Translations under genes and position numbers: made by a program
Shown here: positions 16,396-25,208 of the stretch, piece by piece
Numbering within the stretch: position 1 is the stretch's first letter
Layout of the letters: every line of letters starts with the position of its first letter
DNA from: Couchioplanes caeruleus
Lineage (GTDB): Bacteria > Actinomycetota > Actinomycetes > Mycobacteriales > Micromonosporaceae
Direction of reading: 5' to 3'
Length of the DNA: 64,000 bases
NCBI RefSeq assembly: GCF_023499255.1
Contig: NZ_CP092183.1
Location: 8,304,501-8,368,500, forward strand
The notes under the pieces: generated by a model
Seen by the model: only the letters and a program-made list of their open reading frames with translations
Databases searched by the model: none
Told to the model about the DNA's origin: nothing

Positions 16396-17852
16396 ATGCC
16401 GTATTCCTTCCAGCGCTTGTCCACGAGGGCGGTGACCTCGCCCGACATGGTCATCTCCTCCGGCCAGCCGCGGGTGTAGCCCTCGGCGGGCAGCTTACGG
16501 GTCGCGTCGAGGCCCGCCTTGCCGCCCCAGAACTGCTGGTAGGAGGCGTGGTCGAGGTGGTCCACCGGGCCCTGGGTGACGAGCAGATCGCGGTCGTAGT
16601 CGACGTTGCCGAACGCCCGGAACGCGACCTCGTGGTAGTCGTGCACGTCGCAGTCCTCGTCCACGACGACGATCAGCTTCGACAGCGACATCAGGTGCGC
16701 GCCCCAGATCGCGTTCATGATCTTCTGGGCGTGCTTCGGGTAGCGCTTGCGGATCGAGACGATGACGCAGTTGTGGAACACCCCGGCGGCCGGCATGTCG
16801 TAGTCGACGATGTCCGGGATCAGCATCCGCAGCAGCGGCAGGAAGATCCGCTCGGTGGCCTTGCCGAGCCCGTGGTCCTCCTGCGGCGGCTTCGAGGTGA
16901 TGATCGAGTGGTAGACGGGCTGCTTGCGCATCGTCATGCACTCGATGTGCAGCACCGGGAACGGCTCGACCGGCGTGTAGAAGCCGGTGTGGTCGCCGAA
17001 CGGTCCCTCCGGCGCGCGCTCCCCCGGCTCGAGGTAGCCCTCGAGGATGATCTGGGCCTGCGCCGGCACCTGCAGCGGCACGGTCAGGCAGTCGACCATC
17101 TCGACGCGCTCGCCGCGCAGGAAGCCCGCGAACATGTACTCGTCGATGTCGCCGGGCAGGGGCGCGCTGGCCGCGTAGCTGACGACCGGGTCACAGCCGA
17201 TCGCGACCGCCACGGGCAGCCGTTCGCCGCGCCGCTCGGCGACCGCGTGGTGGGCGGTCGAGTCCTTGTGGATCTGCCAGTGCATGCCCAGCGTGTTCTT
17301 CGAGTGCTGCTGCAGCCGGTAGAGGCCGAGGTTGCGCTTGCCGGTCTCCGGGTGCTTGGTGTGGGTCAGCCCGAAGTTGTGGAAGATGCCGCCGTCGCCG
17401 GGCCACACCTGCAGGCCGGGCAGCCGGTCCAGGTCCACCTCGTCGCCCTTGAGCACGACCTCCTGGCAGGGCGCCGACTTCACCTTGCGCGGCGGCACGG
17501 ACTTGAGCTGCAGCACCTTGCCCAGGCCCTCGCGGATGCCCGACCAGCCCACCGGCAGCTCCGGCTTGATGAGCTCACCGATGCGGTCGCCCACCTCGTC
17601 CAGGGAATCCACGCCGAGGGCCATCGCCATGCGCTTCTCCGTACCGAACAGGTTGACGACGACCGGCATCTCGCCGCGGGTCGGTCGCTCGAAGAGCAGG
17701 GCCGGGCCGCCGGCCCGGACGGTCCGGGTCACGATCTCGCTGATCTCCAGGGTCGGATCGACCGGTACGCGCACCCGGCGCAGCTCGCCGGCCTTCTCCA
17801 GGGCCGTGATGAAGCTCTGCAGGTCGTGGTACGGGAAGCCCTTCGCAGCCAT
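16392..17852 (-). CDS. UbiD-family menaquinone biosynthesis decarboxylase (MqnL-type)
   Basis: A 486-residue prenyl-FMN-dependent decarboxylase, acting with UbiX to decarboxylate the dihydroxynaphthoate intermediate after prenylation. Signatures: NLGLYRLQQHSKNTLGMHWQ (cofactor and metal binding), AIGCDPVVSYAASAPLP, EGPFGDHTGFY (catalytic Glu loop) and HNCVIVSIRKRYPKHAQKIM. Length and sequence match the SCO4490-type menaquinone decarboxylases. First gene of the mqnP operon, divergent from a secreted-protein gene. Confidence 0.93.
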   Translation of the reverse strand: MAAKGFPYHDLQSFITALEKAGELRRVRVPVDPTLEISEIVTRTVRAGGPALLFERPTRGEMPVVVNLFGTEKRMAMALGVDSLDEVGDRIGELIKPELPVGWSGIREGLGKVLQLKSVPPRKVKSAPCQEVVLKGDEVDLDRLPGLQVWPGDGGIFHNFGLTHTKHPETGKRNLGLYRLQQHSKNTLGMHWQIHKDSTAHHAVAERRGERLPVAVAIGCDPVVSYAASAPLPGDIDEYMFAGFLRGERVEMVDCLTVPLQVPAQAQIILEGYLEPGERAPEGPFGDHTGFYTPVEPFPVLHIECMTMRKQPVYHSIITSKPPQEDHGLGKATERIFLPLLRMLIPDIVDYDMPAAGVFHNCVIVSIRKRYPKHAQKIMNAIWGAHLMSLSKLIVVVDEDCDVHDYHEVAFRAFGNVDYDRDLLVTQGPVDHLDHASYQQFWGGKAGLDATRKLPAEGYTRGWPEEMTMSGEVTALVDKRWKEYGI

Positions 17853-17945
17853 GCCTCCAGTCTGTCACCCGTCACCGGATGATCTCCTCCGGCGTTGGAG
17901 TCTGCGGTTCGGTTTGCGTACGGCTCGGGGGACGGGGTGGACGGC

Positions 17946-18803
17946 GTGAGGTTCCGGTTCGTGGCACGGTGGTGCGCGCTGGCCGGTCTGGCCGGCGCGC
18001 TGGCGGTCGCGGCGCCCGCGGCCTCCCAGCCCAGCCACCGGCTCCCCGAGTGCAAGCCCGGCCGGGCGTCCACCAAGGCGCCGACCCGCCCGGCGGGGAA
18101 CTCGGCCCCGAAGGCGTGCCGGGCCGTGGCACGGGTGCTGGAGTCCGGCGTACGGATGGACGCGGTCCGCAACACCCCGAGCGGCTACCACCACCTGGGC
18201 GCCGGCACGGGCAACGAGTGGAGCGGCGTCTTCGGCCGGCTCTCGGTCGTCGACAGCGCGGTACGGCGCAACACGTACGACTTCGTCGCGAGCCGTTTCA
18301 TGGTCAAGCGGGACATGGGCAACGGCCGCATCGCCTGGCTGGAGGCGGGCTGGGCCGAGACCGGCTGGGCGGGCCAGGCGCGGCAGCGCATCTACACGTT
18401 CAACACCAACACGAACGCCTGGCAGTTCTACGACCAGTACCAGCTGCGGGCGGGCGACCGGGTGTGGCTGGACATCCACACGGACTCCGACAACGTGTGG
18501 CAGGCGTGGCTGTGGTGGAACAACCGCTGGAACCTGCTCACCGCCCAGAAACTGCCGATCGGCTCCAGCGCGTACGTCGAGCAGTACGTGGAGGTGCACG
18601 TCGACTCCGGCCGGCCCGCCCGCCTCAAGGTTCCGCCGGTGACCGTGGACAACGTGCAGCTGCGTCCCGCCGACCGTGGTCCGGCCCGATACTGGCGCGA
18701 GGACGTCGACACGCTGACCGGCGACGTCGCCCGGGAGCGTACGGGCGGCTTCTGCCTCGACTGGATCACCCACTACGACACCTGGACCGCCGGCGACTGC
18801 TAG
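17946..18803 (+). CDS. Secreted protein of unknown function
   Basis: A 285-residue exported protein with a clear signal peptide (MRFRFVARWCALAGLAGALA, cleavage after about residue 27). The mature part is rich in Trp and aromatic residues (WLEAGWAETGW, FNTNTNAWQFYDQYQL, VWQAWLWWNNRWNLL), resembling a beta-sandwich or sugar-binding surface. It ends in cysteine after a GFCLDW segment, so C-terminal disulphides are likely. I recognise no catalytic motif. The GTG start is chosen because the signal peptide begins there. The stop overlaps the convergent aldo/keto reductase gene by 4 bp. Confidence 0.72.
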   Translation: MRFRFVARWCALAGLAGALAVAAPAASQPSHRLPECKPGRASTKAPTRPAGNSAPKACRAVARVLESGVRMDAVRNTPSGYHHLGAGTGNEWSGVFGRLSVVDSAVRRNTYDFVASRFMVKRDMGNGRIAWLEAGWAETGWAGQARQRIYTFNTNTNAWQFYDQYQLRAGDRVWLDIHTDSDNVWQAWLWWNNRWNLLTAQKLPIGSSAYVEQYVEVHVDSGRPARLKVPPVTVDNVQLRPADRGPARYWREDVDTLTGDVARERTGGFCLDWITHYDTWTAGDC

Positions 18804-19669
18804 CGCCCGATCCTGTCCAGCTCGGCGAGGTCGTCGCCGGACAGCACGAGGCCCGCGCCCGCGACGTTCTCCCGCAGGTGGGCCACCTTCGAGGTGCCCG
18901 GGATCAGCAGGATGTTCGGTGACCGCTGCATCAGCCACGCCAGCGCGACGGACATCGGTGAGGCGTCCAGCCGCGCGGCCACGGCCGAGAGCGCGGCGGA
19001 CTGCAGCGGGCTGAAGCCGCCGAGCGGGAAGAACGGCACGTACGCGATGCGCTCCGCGGCGAGCCGGTCGATCAGCTCGTCGTCCTGGCGGTACGCGAGG
19101 TTGTAGAGGTTCTGCACGCAGACGATCGGCGCGATGGCCTGCGCCTCCGCGACCTGCTCCACCGTGGCGTTGCTCACCCCGAGGTGCCGGATCAGTCCCT
19201 GCCGCTGCAGGTCGGCCAGCGCCTCGAACGGTTCCGCGAGCGGGCCCGGCAGCGGTCCCGTCGCGTCGCCCAGCCGCAGGTTGACGAGGTCGAGCGCGTC
19301 CACGCCCAGGGCCTCGAGGTTGTCGCGGACGGCCCGGCGTACGTCCTCCGGCGTCCGGGCCGGGGGCCAGCCGCCCTGAGCGTCGCGCACCGCGCCGACC
19401 TTCGTGACGATGTGCAGGGACTCCGGGTACGGGTGCAGCGCCTCCCGGATCAGCCGGTTCGTGACGTGCGGCCCGTACGCGTCGCTGGTGTCGATGTGGG
19501 TGATGCCGAGCTCGACGGCCTCGCGCAGGACGGCGAGCGCGCCGTCGTGGTCGGCGGGCGGTCCCATGACCCCCGGGCCGGCGAGCTGCATGGCGCCGTA
19601 CCCGAACCGGGTGACGGTCAGGTCTCCCATCGTCCAGGCGCCGCCGGGAAGGGAAGGGGAAGTAGTCAT
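18800..19669 (-). CDS. Aldo/keto reductase
   Basis: A 289-residue NADPH-dependent oxidoreductase of the aldo/keto reductase fold. DTSDAYGPHVTNRLIREAL holds the catalytic Asp and Tyr, HIVTKVGAVR the catalytic Lys, and ILLIPGTSKVAHLRENV near the C-terminus the NADP-binding loop. The start at 19669 follows GGAGGG by 6 bases; an upstream in-frame start would lie before the ribosome site. It is divergent from a helix-turn-helix regulator gene, which may control it. Substrate unknown. Confidence 0.9.
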   Translation of the reverse strand: MTTSPSLPGGAWTMGDLTVTRFGYGAMQLAGPGVMGPPADHDGALAVLREAVELGITHIDTSDAYGPHVTNRLIREALHPYPESLHIVTKVGAVRDAQGGWPPARTPEDVRRAVRDNLEALGVDALDLVNLRLGDATGPLPGPLAEPFEALADLQRQGLIRHLGVSNATVEQVAEAQAIAPIVCVQNLYNLAYRQDDELIDRLAAERIAYVPFFPLGGFSPLQSAALSAVAARLDASPMSVALAWLMQRSPNILLIPGTSKVAHLRENVAGAGLVLSGDDLAELDRIGR

Positions 19670-19771
19670 GCCGCCACCCTCCACGGCTCCCGCCGGGCCG
19701 CCCAGATCCCCGCCGATACTGGTAGTGACAGGGACAGGAACCCGCCGCCGGCCGCGGCTACCGTGGGACGG

Positions 19772-20626
19772 GTGCAGGACGACAACCGGCTCGGGGACTA
19801 TCTCCGGGCGCGCCGCAAGCTGGTGACGCCCGAGGACGTCGGCCTGCCCGTCCGCGGGATGCGCCGGGTGGCCGGCCTGCGCCGCGAAGAGGTCGCCATG
19901 CTTGCCGGGATCAGCGCCGAGTACTACCTGCGGCTCGAGCAGGGCCGCGACCGCAACCCGTCGGTGCAGGTGCTCGAGGCGCTGGCCCGGGTGCTGCGGC
20001 TGGACGACACCGCCCTCGCGTACCTGCTGCAGCTGGTGGCGCCCCGCCCCCGGACCCGAGCCCGCCGGCCCCGGCGGCAGACCGTGCCGGCGCCGACCGC
20101 CCAGCTGCTGGCCACGATCGGCCTGCCGGCGTTCGTCGCGGACAAGTACTTCACCGTGCTCGCCGCCAACCCGGCCGCGACCGCGCTGACCCCCAACGTA
20201 CGGGTCGGCGAGAACCGGCTCCGGTCACTCTTCCTCGACCCGGCCGAACAGGCGTTGCACGTGGACTGGGCGGCCACCGTACGGGAATGCGTGGCCGCGT
20301 TCCGCCGGCGGCTCGGCTCGGACGCGGACGACCCGCGGGCCGTGCAGCTCGTGGGCGAGCTCTCCCTGGCCAGCGACGTGTTCCGCCAGGAATGGGCCCG
20401 CCACGACGTCCGCCCGATGCGCGGTCAGCCGGTCCGGATGAAGCACCCGCTGGTCGGGGAGCTCTCGCTGGGCATGTCGAAGCTGGACGTGGACGGCACC
20501 GATGGGATGGTGCTGGTGGTCTACCACCCCGAGCCGGGCACCGAGGACGCCGAACGCCTGGCGCTGCTCACCTCGCTCACCGCCACCCCACCGACCCGGG
20601 AGGTCGGTGTCGTGGCGGAGGCCTGA
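19772..20626 (+). CDS. Helix-turn-helix regulator with MmyB-like ligand-binding domain
   Basis: A 284-residue XRE-family regulator. The N-terminal helix-turn-helix (residues 6-80, LRARRKLVTPEDVGL, then RREEVAMLAGISAEYYLRLEQGRDRNPS) is followed by a PAS-like MmyB domain (about 105-270, FVADKYFTVLAANPAATAL, and MKHPLVGELSLGMSKLDVDG). Regulators of this type usually control a divergently transcribed oxidoreductase, here the aldo/keto reductase. The GTG start is placed at the family N-terminus VQDDNRLGDYLRARR. Confidence 0.88.
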   Translation: MQDDNRLGDYLRARRKLVTPEDVGLPVRGMRRVAGLRREEVAMLAGISAEYYLRLEQGRDRNPSVQVLEALARVLRLDDTALAYLLQLVAPRPRTRARRPRRQTVPAPTAQLLATIGLPAFVADKYFTVLAANPAATALTPNVRVGENRLRSLFLDPAEQALHVDWAATVRECVAAFRRRLGSDADDPRAVQLVGELSLASDVFRQEWARHDVRPMRGQPVRMKHPLVGELSLGMSKLDVDGTDGMVLVVYHPEPGTEDAERLALLTSLTATPPTREVGVVAEA

Positions 20627-20635
20627 GATCGGTTG

Positions 20636-21619
20636 TTACATGCCGCCGGCGTTGGCGTACGAGTGCAGCCCCTCGAAGAAGAGGTTCACGCCGAACAGGT
20701 TCATCAGCATCGTCGCGAAGCCGAGCAGGGCGATCCAGGTCGCCGTCGTGCGCTTGACGCTCGGGGTGGCGCGGGCGTGCAGGTAGCAGGCGTAGACGAC
20801 CCAGGAGATGAAGGCCCACACCTCCTTGGGGTCCCAGCCCCAGTAGCGGCCCCAGGAGGCTTCCGCCCACAGCGGCCCGGCGATCAGCGCGCCGAACGTG
20901 AAGAGCGGGAAGGCGAAGGCGTGCAGGCGGAACGTGAGGCGTTCCAGCGTGACCGCCGCCGGGACCTTGGCGCCGAGCGTGTACGGGAACGAGCGCTTGC
21001 CCTCGTCGTGGCCGGTGCGGACGAGGAACATGGCGGCCGGGACCGCGCCGATCAGCAGGATGCCGCTGGCGATGATGATCGTGGTGACGTGGATCATGTA
21101 CCAGTACGAGTTGAGCGCCGGGACCAGCGGACCGACCGGGGTGTACGCGATCAGGCCGGCAGCGCCGAGCAGCACCACGAGCGCCAGCGCGGCGAACAGG
21201 CCGAGGTGGCGGACCGCGGGGCGGCGGGTGAGCACACCCAGCCAGACCGCGGAGCCGACCAGCGTCACGGCGAGGACGAACTCGTACATGTTGCCCCACG
21301 GCATGCGGTGCGCCGCGAGGCCGCGGGTCACGACCGTGCCGAGGTGCAGGGCGAAGGCGAGCCAGTTCAGCCCGACGCCGATGCGTCCGAGCAGCTCGCC
21401 GCGGTCCCGGCGGGGAGCCTCCGCGGGCGCGGCCGGCTCGGCCGCGGCGTCGGCGGGCGGCACCGGCGCGCCGGCGCCGACGAGCTGGCGGGCGGGCCGG
21501 GTGGCGGCGCGGCCGATGTGGCTGCGGTCGCCGAACGCGTACTCGGCCGCGTAGCAGACCATCGCGGCCAGGTACGCCAGCACCGTGACAGCCATCAACT
21601 GGTTGGACAACTCCGCCAT
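20636..21619 (-). CDS. ccsB: Cytochrome c biogenesis protein CcsB/CcsA (haem handling)
   Basis: A 327-residue polytopic protein of the system II cytochrome c maturation machinery, which with ResB exports haem and attaches it to apocytochromes. The WWD haem-binding motif is WGRYWGWDPKEVWAFISW, with a nearby conserved His in the following helix. About eight membrane helices. It is the last gene of the hemL-to-ccsB operon; its ATG overlaps the resB stop codon as TGATG. Confidence 0.93.
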   Translation of the reverse strand: MAELSNQLMAVTVLAYLAAMVCYAAEYAFGDRSHIGRAATRPARQLVGAGAPVPPADAAAEPAAPAEAPRRDRGELLGRIGVGLNWLAFALHLGTVVTRGLAAHRMPWGNMYEFVLAVTLVGSAVWLGVLTRRPAVRHLGLFAALALVVLLGAAGLIAYTPVGPLVPALNSYWYMIHVTTIIIASGILLIGAVPAAMFLVRTGHDEGKRSFPYTLGAKVPAAVTLERLTFRLHAFAFPLFTFGALIAGPLWAEASWGRYWGWDPKEVWAFISWVVYACYLHARATPSVKRTTATWIALLGFATMLMNLFGVNLFFEGLHSYANAGGM

Positions 21620-23229
21620 CAGGGCGTCCCTCCCTCATCGCCGCGTGCGGCGCCCACGACCTGCTGGAACTCCTCGTCGAAGCCCGGGTAGTCGGTGCGG
21701 GGCAGCCCACCGGCCTCCACCACGCTACCGGACCCCTCGCGGGGCGTGATCCGGAACCACAGCCGCCGCCGGTGCCCGCCCAGCGACAGCATCAGACCGA
21801 GCAGCCCCAGCACCGCGCCGCCGAGCACGAGCGGCTGGGTGGGGTCGTAGCGCACCGACAGCGTGGCGAACGGCCGGGTACCCAGGAACTCGAGCTTCGT
21901 ACCGTCGTCGAGCTTCCACGTCTGGCCCGGGGTGAGCCGCTGCGGGCGGGCGCCGCTGACCTGCTTGAGCCTGCCGGTCGCGATCTGGCCGCGGTCCAGC
22001 GCGTACACCGAGCCGGGCAGGCCCGCGTCGACGCCCAGGTTGCCCCGGTACGCCGTCAGGAACAGCGTCGGATCGTTCTCGGCGGGGAACACCGAGGTCG
22101 GGCCGCCCTTGGGGTCGACCGTGGGCAGGTACACGCCCTCGAAGCCGACCTGCAGGTTCTCGTCGCGCTTGTTGGTCTTCGGGTCGATGTTGACGTCCGG
22201 GAACTGCGCGACGCCCTCGCTGGTGAACATCCCGTCGCGGGGCAGGAACGGCAGGATCTTCGTCTGCTGGGCGCCGTACCTGTCGGTGTAGCGCAGGATC
22301 ACCGCGTAGCCGTGGCCGATCAGGTGCACGTTGGCCTGCGGCAGCCGCAGCGGGTCGTTGACCGTGAACCGTTCCTGCCGCCACGGCCCGTCCTGCTCCG
22401 ACTGCACGTCCACCGTGGCCTCGAAGTTCTTCGGCTGCCCGGTGGGCTGGAACGCCGCCTGGAAGTCGGTCAGCCGCAGGCAGAAGAACGGCAGGTCGGA
22501 GGCGTCGATCCGGGGGCCGAGCGAGGACTCGTCGTACTGCGTGACGGAGTTGCAGAAGCCCTGGTCCGCGCCCTGCACGAGGAGGCGGTTGCCGTGCCAG
22601 CCGTACCAGTGCCCGAAGCCCACGCCGACCAGCACCGCGAGCAGCGCGAGGTGGAAGAGCAGGTTGCCGCTCTCCTTGAGGTAGCCCTTCTCCGCCGACA
22701 CCGTCCACGCGCCGCCGTCGCCCTCGCGCACGATCGTGCGAAAACGGCGCTTGCGCAGCGCCGCGGCCGCAGCGGCCGCAGCGGCGGCCGGATCATCGGA
22801 CCGTTCCGCACCGGCGGCATGCTGCGGCAGGCGTTCCAGCCGGCGCGGAGCATCCGGGGGTACGGTGCGCAGCGCGCGGACGTGGTCCACGAGCCGCGGC
22901 ACCACGCAGCCGATCAGCGACGTGAACAGCAGCAGGTAGATGGCGGCGAACCAGGGGGACGCGTACACCTCGAAGCCGCCGAGGCGGTCGAGGACCGGGG
23001 CGAGCTTCGGATGGGCCTGGAAGTAGCCGCTGACCTTCTCGGCGTTGAGGGCGCGCTGCGGCAGCACCGACCCGGGGATCGCGGCGACGGCGAGCAGGAA
23101 CAGCAGCACGAGCGCCGTACGCATGCTCGTCAGCTGCCGCCACGAGTTGCGCAGCAGCGCCCACGCGCGGTTGGACCGGCGCGGCGGCGGCGAGGCCGGG
23201 GGTGCGGGACGTTCCTCCACGACGGTCAC
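21619..23229 (-). CDS. resB: ResB-like cytochrome c biogenesis protein
   Basis: A 536-residue partner of CcsB. Order: a cytoplasmic Pro-rich N-terminus, three close N-terminal helices (from about residue 35, SMRTALVLLFLLAVAAIPGS with the conserved LPQ, and FAAIYLLLFTSLIGCVVPR), a large extracellular domain, and a C-terminal helix (VLGGAVLGLLGLMLSLGGH). The GTG start overlaps the ccdA stop as GTGA. Poly-Ala at about residue 153-163 is a small low-complexity insertion. Confidence 0.92.
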   Translation of the reverse strand: MTVVEERPAPPASPPPRRSNRAWALLRNSWRQLTSMRTALVLLFLLAVAAIPGSVLPQRALNAEKVSGYFQAHPKLAPVLDRLGGFEVYASPWFAAIYLLLFTSLIGCVVPRLVDHVRALRTVPPDAPRRLERLPQHAAGAERSDDPAAAAAAAAAALRKRRFRTIVREGDGGAWTVSAEKGYLKESGNLLFHLALLAVLVGVGFGHWYGWHGNRLLVQGADQGFCNSVTQYDESSLGPRIDASDLPFFCLRLTDFQAAFQPTGQPKNFEATVDVQSEQDGPWRQERFTVNDPLRLPQANVHLIGHGYAVILRYTDRYGAQQTKILPFLPRDGMFTSEGVAQFPDVNIDPKTNKRDENLQVGFEGVYLPTVDPKGGPTSVFPAENDPTLFLTAYRGNLGVDAGLPGSVYALDRGQIATGRLKQVSGARPQRLTPGQTWKLDDGTKLEFLGTRPFATLSVRYDPTQPLVLGGAVLGLLGLMLSLGGHRRRLWFRITPREGSGSVVEAGGLPRTDYPGFDEEFQQVVGAARGDEGGTP

Positions 23230-23993
23230 AGCAGCGTCCCGTCGAAGGTGAACGTCGTCTGCAGCCAGATGAGGAAGCTGTCCCAGCCGCCGGTGACGAG
23301 CGTGACGCCGACGACGATGAGCAGCGCGCCGCCGATGCGGGTGACCCAGCGGCTGTTGCGGCGTACGGCCTTGAAGACGCCGAGCAGGCGCCGGAAGAAG
23401 AGCCCGAACAGCACGAAGGGCACCCCCAGCCCCAGGCTGTACGCCAGCGCCAGCGTCACCGCCCGGTCGGTCTCCCCGGCGGTCGTGGCGAGCCCGAGCA
23501 CCGCGCCGAGGGTGGGGCCGACGCACGGGATCCAGGACAGCGCGAAGAGCGCGCCGAACACGGGAGCGCCGATCAGGCCGGCATTGGGCAGCTTGTGGAT
23601 GCGGATCTCCCGCTGCAGGCCGGGGATCAGGCCGAGGAAGGCGATCCCGAGCACGATGACCAGCACGCCGAGCACGATGTTCAGGGCCTGCCGGTGGGTC
23701 TGCAGAGTGATCCCGATGTTGGCGACCAGCGTCGCCATCAGCGTGAACACCACCGCGAAGCCGAGCACGAAGAGGCTGGTCCCGGCCAGGATGCGGCCCT
23801 TGGTGCGGGCCCGTTCCGGAGTCGTGGTGGCGTCCAGGTCAGACCCGGCCAGCCCGGTCACATAGGAGAGGTATCCGGGGATCAGCGGCAGCACGCACGG
23901 CGAGAGGAAGCTGACCAGGCCGGCCACCGCCGCGGCCGCGATCGCGAGGATCAGCGGGCCGGTGCTGGCCGTGTTCGCGAACGATTCGCCCAT
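23226..23993 (-). CDS. ccdA: CcdA-type thiol-disulphide transporter
   Basis: A 255-residue membrane protein that moves reducing equivalents across the membrane to ResA for cytochrome c assembly. The redox cysteines are in FLSPCVLPLIPGY and SWIPCVGPTLG, both with the conserved Pro context of the DsbD/CcdA family. Six hydrophobic helices. The start overlaps the resA stop as TGATG and the stop overlaps the resB start, showing a tightly coupled operon. Confidence 0.93.
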   Translation of the reverse strand: MGESFANTASTGPLILAIAAAAVAGLVSFLSPCVLPLIPGYLSYVTGLAGSDLDATTTPERARTKGRILAGTSLFVLGFAVVFTLMATLVANIGITLQTHRQALNIVLGVLVIVLGIAFLGLIPGLQREIRIHKLPNAGLIGAPVFGALFALSWIPCVGPTLGAVLGLATTAGETDRAVTLALAYSLGLGVPFVLFGLFFRRLLGVFKAVRRNSRWVTRIGGALLIVVGVTLVTGGWDSFLIWLQTTFTFDGTLL

Positions 23994-24550
23994 CAGCCCG
24001 TCGATTCCGCTGCGATGCGCTCCACGACGGGCTTGAGCACGCCGATCGTCGTGGCGCCGCGGATGGCGGCGGCGATCCGGCCCTGGCGGTCCAGGATCAG
24101 CGTCGCCGGGGTGCTGACCTGCGTGACGTCGAACTTCAGCGCCACGCTGCCGTTCGGGTCGAAGATGCTCGGGTACGTGACCCGCCCGCGCTCGAAGGCC
24201 TTCGCGGCGTCCCGGTCGTCGCGCGAGTTGACCCCGATGAACGCCACGTTCTTCGTCTTGGTCGCCTGGTACGTGCCCTCGAGGTCGTCCGCCTCGGCCC
24301 GGCACGGGTTGCACCACGAGCCCCAGAAGTTGACCACCACGACCTTGCCGCGGTCCTGCGCGACGTCGTACGTGCCGCCGTCGAGCAGCTCGCCGGTCAC
24401 CTCGCGGGCCTGCGGGCGCTGGTCAGGCGTGCACTCGATGACGTTGTCCGCGTTCGTCGTGCACTTCTTCTCCCAGCTCTCGCTGCCGCACCCGGTCAGG
24501 GCACCGGCCGCGACAGCGGCGGTGAGAACGACAGCGGCGAGCCGGCGCAC
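23993..24550 (-). CDS. resA: ResA/TlpA-like thioredoxin lipoprotein
   Basis: A 185-residue extracytoplasmic thiol reductant. The lipobox LTGC puts the lipidated Cys at residue 21. The thioredoxin fold carries the active site WGSWCNPC (C80, C83) and the cis-Pro loop VSTPATLIL. Two further Cys (residues 30 and 40) lie in the linker. It receives electrons from CcdA and reduces apocytochrome haem-binding cysteines. One base separates it from the upstream phosphatase gene. Confidence 0.93.
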   Translation of the reverse strand: MRRLAAVVLTAAVAAGALTGCGSESWEKKCTTNADNVIECTPDQRPQAREVTGELLDGGTYDVAQDRGKVVVVNFWGSWCNPCRAEADDLEGTYQATKTKNVAFIGVNSRDDRDAAKAFERGRVTYPSIFDPNGSVALKFDVTQVSTPATLILDRQGRIAAAIRGATTIGVLKPVVERIAAESTG

Positions 24551-24551
24551 G

Positions 24552-25208
24552 TCAAGCCCCCTTGGCGGTCCTGGCGCCGGGCGACATCGCGACCAGCGCG
24601 GCGGCGGGCTCGGCGTAGTCGATGCCGACCACCTTCGAACCCTCGAAGCGGAACGAGGTGAGGCTCGCCAGCCCGCACTGCCGCTTGCGAGGGTCGTGCC
24701 AGAGGCGCTTCTTCTCGACGTACCGGCGCAGTGTCCAGATCGGAAGCTGGTGCGAGACGCAGACCGCCTCGTGACCCTCCGCGGCGACCCGGGCGGCCTG
24801 GACCGCGGCGAACATCCGCTGGGCGATCACCAGGTACGCCTCGCCCCAGCTCGGCGTGATCGGGTCACGCAGCACCCACCAGTTGCGCGGGTTGCTGAAG
24901 GCGCCGTCGCCCACCGACACCTTCTTGCCCTCGAAGAAGTTGGCGCTCTCGATCAGCCGGGTGTCCGTCGCGGTCTCGAGCTCGAACTGCTCGGCGAACG
25001 GCTCGGCGGTCTCCTGCGCGCGCTCCAGCGGGCTGGCCACCACGTACGTCACGTCGCGGTCCGCGAGGTGCTCCGCCGCCGCCTTCGCCATCTGCCGGCC
25101 CAGCTCGGAGAGGTGGAAGTCGGGCAGGCGGCCGTACAGGATCTTGCCGGGGTTGTGCACCTCGCCGTGCCGCAGCACGTGCACGGTGGTCCGGGTCGGT
25201 TCGCTCAT
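24552..25208 (-). CDS. Histidine phosphatase (phosphoglycerate mutase-like) family protein
   Basis: A 218-residue histidine phosphatase. LRHGEVHNP (H14) is the phospho-acceptor motif, [12 protein letters not shown] holds the second Arg, and [10 protein letters not shown] the second catalytic His. In actinobacteria a homologue is regularly found between hemL and resA; its substrate is unknown. Starts as ATGA at the hemL stop codon. Confidence 0.9.
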   Translation of the reverse strand: MSEPTRTTVHVLRHGEVHNPGKILYGRLPDFHLSELGRQMAKAAAEHLADRDVTYVVASPLERAQETAEPFAEQFELETATDTRLIESANFFEGKKVSVGDGAFSNPRNWWVLRDPITPSWGEAYLVIAQRMFAAVQAARVAAEGHEAVCVSHQLPIWTLRRYVEKKRLWHDPRKRQCGLASLTSFRFEGSKVVGIDYAEPAAALVAMSPGARTAKGA

